A stretch of 64,000 nucleotides of DNA from Nymphaea colorata (taxonomy: Eukaryota; Streptophyta; Magnoliopsida; Nymphaeales; Nymphaeaceae): assembly GCF_008831285.2 (NCBI RefSeq), contig NC_045147.1, positions 17,152,854 through 17,216,853 of the forward strand, in the 5' to 3' direction. The translations under genes were made by a program, and so were the position numbers. How positions within the stretch are numbered: position 1 is the stretch's first letter; the number at the start of each line of letters is the position of its first letter. Shown piece by piece: positions 51,094 through 62,099 of this stretch. Below the pieces are notes generated by a model. It was not told the DNA's origin and did not search any database. It saw nothing but the letters and a program-made list of their open reading frames with translations.

Positions 51094-53323
51094 GTGAATT
51101 TTTAGATCCGATTTATGCATAAATTCGGGATTTATAAGAGTACAAATTCTATTCATAAACAATTAAAACATGATTCGATGTTATTATACTTTAAAATCGA
51201 CAATTTTAGATTGGCTAAAGATTAAAAAAAAGGAGGTGCTCGTTATAAAATTCAATTGGTCTAATACTATTTTTTTTTTAAATTTAATCAGATCCGAACA
51301 CTCGGTTAGACTTAGTTACTTATATAATATCTTATTATTTACGTAAAACAATTATTTATTTATGTATAGATAAGAGATGTCCACGGATTGCTCGAAGGCG
51401 AGGCGCAACCACGTGCCCGACACTGTTACCACATTTTGTACTGCGCGAAGTTTCTAATAGTCCCAAAATAAGGCGTAACATTATCAAAAGAGGCTAAAAT
51501 TTTCGGAAAGGACATCTCGGAGCCGCAGCCTTTTCTCTGAAACCAGAGAAGAAAAGAATTTCCAGATTATTTCATGGTTCATTGGCCCTCGTTTTAAAGA
51601 AAACTATGTATTTAATTAATTTACTATGCCTGACCGGCAAGTCAAAACAATTCTCTCATATTTTATGCGACACCAAATTCAACTTCCCAGTTCCCTCCTA
51701 TGGATGCGTGGACCTCCCACCCGCTTCAGCAAAAAGAAAAAGGTAACAAGCGAAACGTTATTTCCCTTGCCAAGAGGTGCTTATGTATATATAAAAAAAG
51801 GGAATTGGACCTGATAAGAAATTTCGTGCGATTAAATTAATTACGTCATGCTGTTACTAAAGTGGGGCTGAGGCTGGCGGACGATACAAAGCGAGAGACG
51901 AAAAGGAGGGGGCGGCGATTCCCCTTACCGGAATATGCGTATCCTCTCAAGGTATACGGCTTCTGCGTTGTCGACGAATCGATGGGCAGCACATCGTCGT
52001 GGCCGGGCGTCGTGATCGCCGAGTTGATGTTCAGCTCGTTGATGATGTGCTCCGGCTTGTACCACCACCCTATCATCATAATCCAACAAAAGAAACAAAT
52101 CATTTCCACAATTATGTTCATTTAGATATTATCTGATCGCGTTGGTTTAATCTCTCTCGAGAATGTAAATTTTCGCTGTAAATGATTTAAAAGTAGGAAG
52201 GAGGAATGGTTTGTTTTCTAATGGCGGAATCATGGTGACTCGGTGAGGTAGGGGATGACTGATCAGGGCTCGCCAGCTTACCTTTGGAGTCAGCGAGCTC
52301 GGCGTCAACGTGGGAGGGGAGAACCCGGTTGTCCTTGTAATGGTAGTAGTTGTCCGACTCGACCGGGGTGACCATGATGCGGCGGAGCCACTTCACCATC
52401 CGGCCGCCGATGAAGCCTGGGATGATCATCCGCACCGGAAAGCCGTGGTCCGGCATGAGCTTCTCGCCGTTCTGCATGTACGCCAGGATGATGTCATTGG
52501 AGGGGTCCATGGCTATACTCCTCTGGATGCTGGTGCCGTACTTGGACCCGCCGCCGCCGGGCAGGTCCTCCGCCCCCTCGAAGCAGACGTTGAGCGCGCC
52601 CCTGCGGCTGCTGAGGATGCCGCACCGAGTGAGGACGTCGCAGAGCCTGGCGCCGCGCCAGACGCTGGTGGAGACGCCGGCGGCTCCCCAGTTGAAGCCG
52701 ATGGTCTGCTTCACCATGTTCTGCTCCTTGCGCCGGTTGCCGGCGCACACAAGCGTCACGGGGAGCTCCCGGGCGGGGAACTCCTCCACCAGCTGCTTCA
52801 TGGTGAGCTTCGCCGGCCGCCGCACGAGGCCGCACACCTCGACCGTCCAGTCGTCCCAGCTGGTCCTCGGCACCGCGCCATGGTTGCGGACGTAGTGCAG
52901 CGGGGCGGGCGTGATGAAGCCGTGGTGCATGAGGCGGCCCAGCGGCGGCTCGCAGTTGAACGGGTGCTTGCCGGTCAGCCGCACCAAGGTGGGGTTCCGG
53001 GGGATCCAGTCGTCCGACGTTCCCTGGTCCCTCGGGTCTAGTACCGGTGGTGGCAACGGGTCGGCGGCGGGTGAGGGCAACCGCCATCCTTCTTCCACCA
53101 CCGCCTCCTCCTCCTCACTGTCCGTCTCTGGCTGCTCTGCCTTGTTTGGTGGCTGGCAGGATGGGGAAAAGGAGGACATGGCGAGGAGATCGGCGTTGAG
53201 AACGAGCGAAGGAGGGTCTGTCCGGCCGTTGGGCTGCGGTCGGCTGAGTTTCAAGGCTCTGCGGCCGGTGGGTCTTCCGCTCTCTAGGGAGTCGAAACGC
53301 CGGTTTTCTACCCGGGTCGCCAT
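48291..53323 (-). CDS. NIA: Assimilatory nitrate reductase [NAD(P)H]
   Basis: Cytosolic nitrate reductase, reducing nitrate to nitrite with NAD(P)H; the first step of nitrate assimilation. Four exons, 53323-52282, 52069-51929, 49951-49719 and 49634-48291, encode 919 residues, normal for plants. Order: acidic N-terminus; Mo-pterin domain with the molybdenum-ligand Cys at about 193 ([15 protein letters not shown]); dimerisation region ([34 protein letters not shown]); hinge 1; cytochrome b5 domain with haem histidines near 575 (KDHPGG) and 598; FAD module ([23 protein letters not shown]); NADH module ([26 protein letters not shown]) ending in Phe. Hinge 1 carries KKSVSTP with Ser about 532, matching the 14-3-3 inhibitory phosphorylation motif. 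The last intron is only 84 bases. Whether NADH or NADPH is used is not decided here. No breaks. Confidence 0.97.
50307..50424. repeat. Direct repeat, two copies 75 bp apart, in nitrate reductase intron 2
   Basis: AAATTCAACTATTTATTAAA at 50307 recurs at 50382, each followed by TATTTT(T)AAAACTTTTTTTT. They flank about 35 bases of less AT-rich sequence. It could be a local duplication or flanking repeats of a lost insertion. Confidence 0.85.
51062..51090. repeat. (TA)n microsatellite
   Basis: About 14 TA units in the 2-kb intron 2 (49952-51928) of the nitrate reductase gene. That intron is otherwise AT-rich without a recognised element. Confidence 0.95.
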
Positions 53324-53577
53324 GTGCTACCTCTATGTGAGAGAGATTGCCTCCGAGAAACAGGAAAGATTGCCTCTGAGAGACGGGAAGGGTCGGGGCT
53401 ATGGCCTTAATAAGAGCTTCAGAAGAGAGAGAGGGAGAGACAGGGTTTGGTGACGTCTGGTGGCTGTTTGTGTATGCGATTCTGGATCCTGGAGAAGACG
53501 TAATGGAAAAAGGAAAAATTCCTTGTAATTTTCCGGAAAAGTTTTTCTCTCGAGGGTCCCGCTTTTTGCCTGGTGCG

Positions 53578-53586
53578 ATATTTATG
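53578..53586 (-). promoter_or_regulatory. Candidate TATA box of the nitrate reductase gene
   Basis: On the minus strand CATAAATAT lies about 255 bases upstream of the ATG. The leader would be long but possible. It is the clearest TATA-like motif in the first 300 bases upstream. Confidence 0.3.
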
Positions 53587-53589
53587 ACG

Positions 53590-56500
53590 GTCTCAACTCT
53601 TTTCTTTCATAAGCAAAAAACTTATGCAAACCTAAGGTCATTCCTGAAGTTTCAACAATTTAAAGATCATGGGCCACGAAGCGATTGTTTCCTTTTCATA
53701 AAGTTTTGCTTTTATGAAGGAGATCTTGAGAAATATTAAATAAATCGCCAGATACCAATGGTTATTAAAAAAGTTAATAATGTTACTATAGTCAACCACA
53801 AAAAAGGTGATATTACAAAATTGTCACGAATTTCTTGGAGTATAACTTCATGATAAAGTTGTCATGGATCTCATCAACGAAGTTTCATGCTGTTCTTAAT
53901 CACAGAACACAATTTTTTTTCCCCCCTACAATGCCTGTTTGGGGTTTTGGCTGCAACATAGTTGTCTTTCTGACATATATTCACCTCTTTTCCCAAGAAA
54001 GTTTTTCCTTGGAAAGTTAAAACACTCTACCTCTTAGATTCCACCTTTTTTTTTTTTTCCAAGGGTCATGAAATTTTCACCTTGGAATGTTAGACCCAGA
54101 TGAGAATATGAGATCGTCAACCTTGTGAGGCTCATCAAAATGAACAAGGACAAGAATTTAATGCTGCGGGCTTATGATCAATAGTCCAACAACTTGTACC
54201 AACCTTTCGCAGTCCCAAGATGCAGATGAATCGAAAACAGGCGATCTGAAAGCTCTTCCAAACGGCAAGTTTCAGGTCAACTCTCTTACCATTAAAAACA
54301 TAAGTCTCTTCATCGTTCAAACATGATTCTTTCTTCTCAAAATAGGAGAAAGAATATTAATAGGGCAGAATTGTTGGGATTTGCCTTCATCAATCAAATG
54401 GTTCTTTTCATTTAATCAGATACCAAGGAGTCGTAAGAGAGAAATGTATACTCTCGATCGAGTCACTACTGCATTATAAGTAGCAAGGCGCATGCGTCTG
54501 TGTTTTTACTGTTGGTAGTGGAATTATGTTTCTTATAAACGGCCAATGTAAGCAACACCATTTCTTACATTTAGATTATCTTTTGCCTGCAGAGGCGCTT
54601 TTCAAGTCGCATCAGTTAGCAAAATTTAATTATAATGCCTCAAAAGGATTCAGGACAGTGACTTCCATGAACTTGGCAACCAAAAATATTCAAGTGGTAG
54701 TAGGCAGCATCACCTAAAGAGAAAAATTTGTGCATAAAGGATAAAGTTACTCAAAATAAGGGAAGGAATGCATTCCAAAAGAAATTATTGCTGAATGAAA
54801 ATAATTCACATTGTAGAAAATGACACTTAAGATTTAAGGATTGCATTTGATGTAGATGTAATAAATATAAATAATTAAAAAGAAAAAATTTCTCCTAGTG
54901 ATATAAAAGATGAAGAGAGAGAGAGAGAGATCTTATGTATATTACACAAACCTTATCCTAAGGTACTCCAAACATTAAATTGTTTTGCCATTGTCTAATA
55001 TTTGTGCATGGCATGGAACGTAGGATTGTTTGGCATGGAACTAAGCTTTGTTGATGTAAATCTTCATTAATCAAAGTTTGCATATAAATCATTTAATATG
55101 ATAATGCATGTAGGTCTTACTTTGGTGTTGGGACTGGTGAAGGCAAAGAAAAATAAGTAAATCTGAACAATTAAAGAAAATGGCAATCAACATGTTCCTT
55201 TTACAAGTTCTAGGTTGGCAAGCAATAGTGGATGACAGAAGACAAATTGCCAAATATATTACAACATTTCTAAAGGTACTGATTGTCAAAAATGTGAAGT
55301 TCAAACGAGAATTGTTTAATTTTGTGACAAAGTTACTTTTGCTGGGTTTTCCTTCTGGAATTAAACTCCACCTAGAAATCTCATTCATTGATATCAGGTA
55401 AGAAAAAATTATGATCAAGAACCAAATAGATACGTTTTAACCGATGCCTTAAAAGATAAATTTTAAAACTGGCTTTGAAGGTTGAGAAGTGGTCTTACCA
55501 TGTTGAACATATATTTATAAATCTTAATCCCTTCTTGCTCATGTAATTAGTTTTATAATTCATGATTCATAAGTTCAAGGAATTTCAGTAGTCTTATGAG
55601 TTAGTCAAACCTACAAGTGTTGCATTAATTCAGCAATTAAAAGCAGTAAATCACTTTAATAGATTCAAATGTTTGTAGGCACGGATTAGAACCACCAATG
55701 AATTCCTTGAGGTTATATTGTTTGAGAATATTTTGGAAAATTATATTCCCACATCAAATAATTTTCACATAACAAAGGAATGTTGACTCGAGATTATGAA
55801 GACTAATTGCAGGTATGTAGTTCCTTCAATTAGTAAGCATATGGCTTAGATGTTCATGTTGCTCTATGCAAATAACTTGCTCTTGCTTCAATAAGACTTC
55901 TCCCAAATCCATATGTACTTTAAGAAGAAGGTAGGAAGTGTTTGGGGACGGTTTAGTTATGCAACTAGATGATGTGAAATCTGTTTTGGTTTCTTTTTAT
56001 CTATCCTTTTCTAAAGTAGATAGATTGGATGTGAGATTTGATTGAAGAAAAGGGACTTCGCCTACTAAATATGAGAGTTCCTCTTAGTTGCAAAAAGAAC
56101 TTTAAGACAAACATTTGCCTTATGTTGATTGTCCTTGTTCGATTAAACATCTTCTTGCCCATTCCTGCCTTATTTTTTGAAACCAAATTTGCCTTTCTAT
56201 TATGGAAAGTTGTGTTGGTATTAGAGGGAAGAATAAAGTTAATTTGGTTAATCTTGTTATTACTTGGCCACATTAGTTCATCACAAAAGATTCATCATTA
56301 GCTAACTTAGTTCATGACAAATATTCTTATAGGCACAATTTCTTGACAATTAAAACAAAGTTTAAGCTTTCCCACATTTGGAAAGACATCTTATTGGCTT
56401 TGGAGATGTATATCTAATAAAGTCAAACAAATGATTAAAAATGTCAAGCACTTGCTTCTAGACAGATGAATATGCGAATCAAATTATCAAATTGTTTTAC

Positions 56501-57660
56501 TATTTGGAAAACTATTAACTAAACTTTATTTTATTCTAAACCTCATATACATTATTTTGAGAATTTAATTGAACACTTACAAGAAATTAAGTACAATTGT
56601 CAGTGTTTTTTTATTGAGAGGTGACGATATAGGAGGTCTCATCTAGGATATTGCTTGAATGAGAGCTACTCTTAAAAATTGGAGAAAGTATATATGAAAA
56701 TCCCAAGGGGAATTGCTTGTCTACTTGGTTTGTCAAGGCATTGTTATCACTGACTCTAGACTACAAGGATGGCCTGTGGGTGAGTCTTGTTTCTAAATGT
56801 CTTGTATATGAGGCGGAGAATAAAGACCATGCTCACCAATTAAAACTTGGAAAGTTAATCGTGCCAAGTTTGGTAAAAGAAAGATTATTCCTTCTTACTT
56901 TTAAAGAAATAGATGTCTAAATTTTACGTTCTATCCATCGATGTTACACCTCAGAAGTTTAGTCTTGTATCGAAGATTGTGAGGGATCTTCAATGGCTTA
57001 TAAAAGGAGACCATTAATGAGTTGATTGTCTTTGTTCCTAGCCTTTTCGAGGGCTGAAACCAAAATTGTTAGGTGAGATCCGTCGAACCAAGGGCCCGAG
57101 CCGAGGAGTGGGTTGAGATGTTACAATCGATCTCTTTAATTGAAAAATTTGGTAGTGGAGAAACAAGGCAGTTCATGATGGTAGCACTATCTTCTTATAT
57201 CATTTTGAAGGGGATATTTGGTATTTGGACTGAGAGTGGTGTCAAAATATACATATATTGGTATTTTGATATTTTTGTGTCGCTTGATTCAAATATAGAA
57301 TAATAGTAGATCCATAGACATGAGATTAACGTTTTAGGTGAAATTCACATTTCCTCCTTTTTGTAGAGTTTATCGTCCATGAGTTGTTATTACTCTTTTT
57401 AGATTTGCCAAAAGTGGTAGACCCAAAAAAGAAGAGGAGGGAAGCAGGTTTAAGTTGCCAACATTAACTTTACTTGGATCATAAACCAAATTGCTTTTAT
57501 TTTTGACTTACTGGTCACTACAAGATGAAATTTATTTTTCATGTTTTGTACAGCATCATCAAAAGGTTTACTAAGTACCACCAATCCATACATTAACTAC
57601 ATTGACATCAAACAAGATAGTTGTGACAAGGAAGAGATCAAAAGTTTTTTGAACTCTTTC
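53590..57660. other. AT-rich gene-poor region
   Basis: After the nitrate reductase upstream region no gene is recognised. ORFs (for example 55180-55401, 56038-56301 and 56717-56920 on plus) are short and without family motifs. Parts of 55 to 57 kb read like worn transposon sequence, but I could not assign a family. Confidence 0.45.
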
Positions 57661-57663
57661 GAT

Positions 57664-57843
57664 CAGTGGTGGAGCCAGAAATTTTTTGGAATGAGTCATT
57701 ATTTTAGAAATTTTCATTCTTAAGGGGCATTGGCATATATAAATAAGAAAATATTTAAAGACACATGTATGAAGATAAACAAAAAAATTGTAAGACTGGT
57801 GTGGGCAAGTGCCCACACCAGCCAATATATGGCTCCACCACTG
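57664..57843. mobile_element. MITE-like element, 180 bp, 14-bp terminal inverted repeats
   Basis: Starts CAGTGGTGGAGCCA and ends TGGCTCCACCACTG, a perfect 14-bp inverted pair. A second inner palindrome, CTGGTGTGGGCA / TGCCCACACCAG with a 2-base loop, lies at 57796-57821. No coding capacity. Target-site duplication is not clear. Ends of this CAGTGG(T/C)GGAGCC type are common on small non-autonomous plant elements; I do not assign a superfamily. Confidence 0.75.
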
Positions 57844-58070
57844 CTTCCAATATTCCTTGATTCAATGAACTAGAAGTTCTTTTGCTAAATATCTAGATAG
57901 TGGACCCCCTTATCAAATGCCCAAGGACTTTCCAACTATTTTTAGTTGCCCCTGCTCCCCCAACCCTAGTGTAATTATATATGTATGAAGATGTTGTTAT
58001 GGGATTCAAAACGTGTCGGGCCATGAAATATTAGGTACAACAAAGAATTAGATAAACACCTTTACTTTAC

Positions 58071-58278
58071 CTTTCCATGAGCTTGGGATAAAGGGTTGTA
58101 GCTCACTGGGCAGCAAGGTGGTCCACTTCAGTTCAGATTCAATGGTCATTGTCGCCACCCAGTGTTTCTCATCCTCTGAATTGTAAAAGGTCCTGACGTA
58201 AGCTTTGCAAACCCTGGGGGATGATGCGCACAGTGGAGAGGCAGTTGACTCTCTTCGAGGCGGTAGAGTTGAACCACT
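58071..58278 (-). other. Unassigned exon-like segment
   Basis: A 208-base open frame on the minus strand, preceded by a run of T ending CAG and followed by GTAAAG. It is richer in G+C than its AT-rich flanks. It encodes a well-composed peptide with SPRVCKAYVRTFYNSEDEKH, then WVATMTIESELKWTTLLPSE and QPFIPSSWKG. No family recognised and no partner exons found. It could be an internal exon of an unrecognised minus-strand gene or a captured gene fragment. Confidence 0.4.
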
Positions 58279-58279
58279 C

Positions 58280-59689
58280 TGAAAAAAAAAAAAATCCAAG
58301 TGTGGATCAAGCCATTAGAAGCTTGATATTTGAAATGATAAATAAAATAGAAAAACTGCATGGATATCCAAGCCATTAATCTTTCTTCCATTTTCAAAAG
58401 TTAAAAAATGTAGGTATAGATGGAAAACTAAAGTAAAAAGTATATTCCACTTATCAATCTGATTGATTCCAGCTTGCTGTGACTTTTACGTTCCCCCTAC
58501 AAGAAGCTAGGAATCAGAAGTACACTGATGGTATGAAATGAATGAGTATATGACAAGCTACTTTATTGTGTAAAATGCTATATATCTACGTGTCATCCAA
58601 TATCACATATTGGACAATATCAAAGGTAAATGTTGAATATAGCTATCTATGACATGATTGTGGTGGCTCAAACCTAAATGGTCCACCACTTGGATCTTTA
58701 CTCGTCTTGTAGTTACCCTCGCTTTCTACTCCCACAAAATAGTAACACTACATGGTAGGGAATTAATACTGTGGAGAGCTGTACTGCAAATATGGTGCAA
58801 GTGGAAGAATTTTTCCTGCAAACTCAAACACTTGTCCGTGGAAATTGCATTAATGTAAAAGATTGGCTGATGAGAGTGAAGGTGCCAAACTTTTATAATC
58901 GAATGTGAGGTAGCATCTCCATTGCCATCATGATCTAATAAGGTTCTTCTTGAATCTAACCGTTTGATTCCAGAAAGAAAGTTACAGATAGAAACTCAGG
59001 GTTTTGTATTGAGATCACTCACGAGATGAAGAAAAACTAAGCCACATGACAGTGATCACCTCGCTGATCATGTGAGCTCATGATCATGACGTATGTGTTC
59101 AAAATGGCCCAACCAAGCCTCCAATGGCCAAATGGACCACCTCCGTAATTGGTGCTTTTCTGGACCACGAAGTCCCACCCACCCTTGTCCTTCATCTGGT
59201 AAAACTAAGCTGTAAGAACTCCCAGTTGCAAGAATTTCAACCAACTAACAGGAAAACCGGAACTCGTGGACCAAGAGCAGAGCCAGAAAATTTTGGCTAA
59301 GAGGTGCTGATTTTAAAATTTTGAGGGACATTAATATATAAATAAGGAAAAAATTACTCAGAAATATCAACATAAATTAAAATAGAAAAGTTTTTTGGGG
59401 GTCTGCATACCCTACACCTGCCTCCGGCCCTGCTTATGACCCATCCGAGCTTAAGGGCCTACCATATATGAGTATAAACTTTAATAAATGGAGGGGGTGT
59501 TGGAAACAAAAATGGGAATTCGCAAGTTTGGTTTCTGTCAAGATCGATAGCGAAAGCACCAGCTATCTCCTATGGAGATCTCCACTGGAAGCAGTCATGT
59601 TCTCCCGACACCTTCTGAATACGTAGACGGTCACCATTAAAAACTGTCACCGTTAATGGAAAAGAAGAATCGAATCATGTCTTTATATC
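58280..59689. other. Intergenic apart from the MITE copy
   Basis: No gene recognised. The only structured item is the element at 59276-59435. Confidence 0.45.
59276..59435. mobile_element. Second, diverged copy of the MITE-like family
   Basis: Begins AGCAGAGCCAGAAAATTTTG and ends CCTCCGGCCCTGCT; the end's complement AGCAGGGCCGGAGG mirrors the start imperfectly. The inner stretch GGGACATTAATATATAAATA parallels GGGGCATTGGCATATATAAA in the 57664 element. More worn than that copy. Confidence 0.6.
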
Positions 59690-60095
59690 ATGGAAGAGAG
59701 CAGATCAGCAAGCTCTCTCACGGATTGAAGCTACTGTATGTGAGTCCACGCTCAGTAGAATCATTCGCATGGTGTCTGATCAGGAAGCTTGGATTGCGTT
59801 GCGGCAAGCATATGCTTGCTCCTCCAACATGCAAATCCTACGAATCAAAAAGGATCTCCAAAATATTAAAAGAACAACGAATCGATGGTGGATTATCTAA
59901 CGGAGCTCAAATTTTTTGGCCGACTCCATTACTGCTGTCAATGACACTGTCAAGGATCAAGATCTGCTGCTGTTTACTTTAAATGGCCTCCTTGGTGCTT
60001 ATCAAAGCTTTGTTACCACTGTCGTTGCTTTTAAATCGTGCCCTTCTGTTCAAAATTTGAATGTAAAACCTAATCGTAAAATTAAGGATCGTCTG
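59690..60095 (+). mobile_element. Ty1-copia retrotransposon fossil, gag fragment
   Basis: The translated plus strand shows the copia gag (UBN2/Retrotran_gag) pattern: an EAWIALRQAYA-like block, a leucine-rich KKDLQNIK segment and an LLLFTLNGLLGAYQSFVT block. Only part of gag is present; no protease, integrase, reverse transcriptase or LTR pair was recognised around it. Broken and truncated, probably old. Confidence 0.65.
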
Positions 60096-60455
60096 TAACC
60101 GCTTTCCAAAAAATAGTGGACCTCTCCTCCATGGCGATGGTGAAAAATAGAGTCTAAGTGGATGTATGTTAATTTCCTACCGAACCATTATAATTTTTGT
60201 GTGATTTCTTTTGATTTCTGTACTAAATTCACAAGCAGATTTATATACAAGGACAAGAGACTTTATTAAATGGAGGGAGATTTGCACAAAAGTGTGCACG
60301 CAACTCGATCTGGTCATTAGGTGGTCTGATCAATGTCATCAGCCACTGTTCCTCCAAATCCTATTGGGTGGTGCAATGGATCCACCTTTAGATAGTGACA
60401 TGTTCATTCTAAGTTGACTATAACTTTTATTTGTCAAGAACTTTAGAAAAAAAAA

Positions 60456-60507
<52 letters not shown>
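60456..60507. repeat. Compound (CT)n(AT)n microsatellite
   Basis: About 17 CT units with one interruption, then about 8 AT units. Confidence 0.95.
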
Positions 60508-61195
60508 ATTGTCACAAATATCTTTTATGAATTTTAGAGGGCGAGATTTTTATGAGTTATAATACAATGAAGTTGAAAATCTTGACAATTTAAAAAGCAT
60601 AGAGAATAAAAATCTTAAAATAAAATGCAAAAATAAAATGTAAAATAAGAAATGAGAAAAGAACGCACATTTTTCTTGGTTTTTGGCAATTTTTTTTTGT
60701 TTTCGTGCCTTTTTGAAAGATGGGTTTTTTTTTGCTAATCTATTTTTGACATGTAAAAAGGTTTTTCAAAAAAAAAAAAAATCTATGATACCGATATGTA
60801 TATAATTGATAAGTAAGTAATCGTTAGATGCAAAAGGTGCCGTAAGGAATCAACTCCACTATTAATCTTTCCAAGACAAAAGATTGAATAACATCAATGA
60901 GAAAAAATTGTTAATCGAAACTAGATGAGTAATTTTTTTTTTTTTTTGCTTAAGAATCTTGTACCTAACAGTCAAGTACTTGCCAGTTTCTATATTATAC
61001 GACTTTGCGAAAAACAGAGTGTAACTCCTGCTCTTCTACAGGGTCAAAAAAGTTTTAAACAAGTCACAAAACTTTGGCTCTCGGCCCTACCTTCGGACAC
61101 CCTAACACCTCTGTCGGAGTCCATTGGAGCCACCTCATCTGTTCTAGCCATACGAGTGGATGAAACAGACCGGTCCTTCACACCTTTCACGTACA

Positions 61196-61315
61196 ATGGC
61201 CACCACCCCGACGAGATCCATTAATTTGCTCTTCTTCTTCACACTCAACCATGCCACTTACCTTCTCTTCAACAGTCTCCTCCCTCCCTCCTGCAAAAGG
61301 TACGTACATACATAG
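61196..61315 (+). other. Candidate first exon or 39-residue ORF with hydrophobic N-terminus
   Basis: ATG at 61196 opens MATTPTRSINLLFFFTLNHA, a signal-peptide-like start, and runs to a stop at 61315. A good donor (AAAAG before GTACGT) sits near 61300. A TATA-like TATATTATA lies near 60991. No downstream exon was found and no family is recognised. Confidence 0.2.
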
Positions 61316-61982
61316 ATGCGTTAGCTCCCATGCGATGCACGGGGGAGTCTGGTACGACGAATCCAACCCGATCACCCACCCTGATGGATGCAGCACCATG
61401 AGACTTGATATGAACGCTACCTACAAAATCACAGTTTCATATTAAAAGACAAGTAGATGCAGATTTTTTTAAAAATTATGTCATGTAGAGTTTTACAGTA
61501 TAGCGTTTTACAGAATTGCTTGTTCTCATGAGTTTAACCTGACAGATTTGTATCCTCATTATATAATTGATTATTAATTTCCAAGCTCGCATGTGGCCGT
61601 GTTTATAATTTATTGGCCAACAACCACTTTCTAAGATACCATTCTGGGCCCATAGACCGCATACCAACATGAATAATTGTTAATCTATTTGTTAATGGTT
61701 TGTTTTATCATTTCTATTTAGAACAAGATAAGAAGAAACGCGAGGTTCCGAACAACCTTTTTTGTTAGATACAAGCTTGGTTCTCATAAAAACTATGGCA
61801 ACAAGTGCTTGCCGCTTAATTTAAGCCAATTATGATCTTCATTTGGTGGAAACGATGCCGCAACTCTTTAGAAAAAAAAATCTATGCTTCAAATTGCATG
61901 AGAACTTGATGACGAAAAACACAAACCCTTTTCACTAGGTCTGAAGTTTACTAACAGCTACTGAAAAACACCTGAAAAGACT

Positions 61983-62088
61983 CGGGTTAGCAATTTCACA
62001 AGTTTCAAGTGTTGTGTGTCTGTGTATATATATATATCGGGTTAGCAATTTCACAACTTTAAGTGTTGTGTGTATATATATATATATA
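61983..62088. repeat. Tandem duplication, 55-bp unit, two copies
   Basis: CGGGTTAGCAATTTCACAA at 61983 recurs at 62038, each followed by GTGTTGTGTGT and a TA tract. The copies differ by a few bases and TA-tract length. Confidence 0.85.
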
Positions 62089-62099
62089 TTTGAAGTACT

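Noticed and set aside
52310-53453. Plus-strand ORFs of 181 to 243 residues opposite nitrate reductase exon 1
   Set aside because: Antisense shadows; Ala/Asp/His-rich low-sense translations.
54900-57300. Suspected large transposon body in AT-rich sequence
   Set aside because: No catalytic motif, terminal repeat or consistent frame could be identified by eye.
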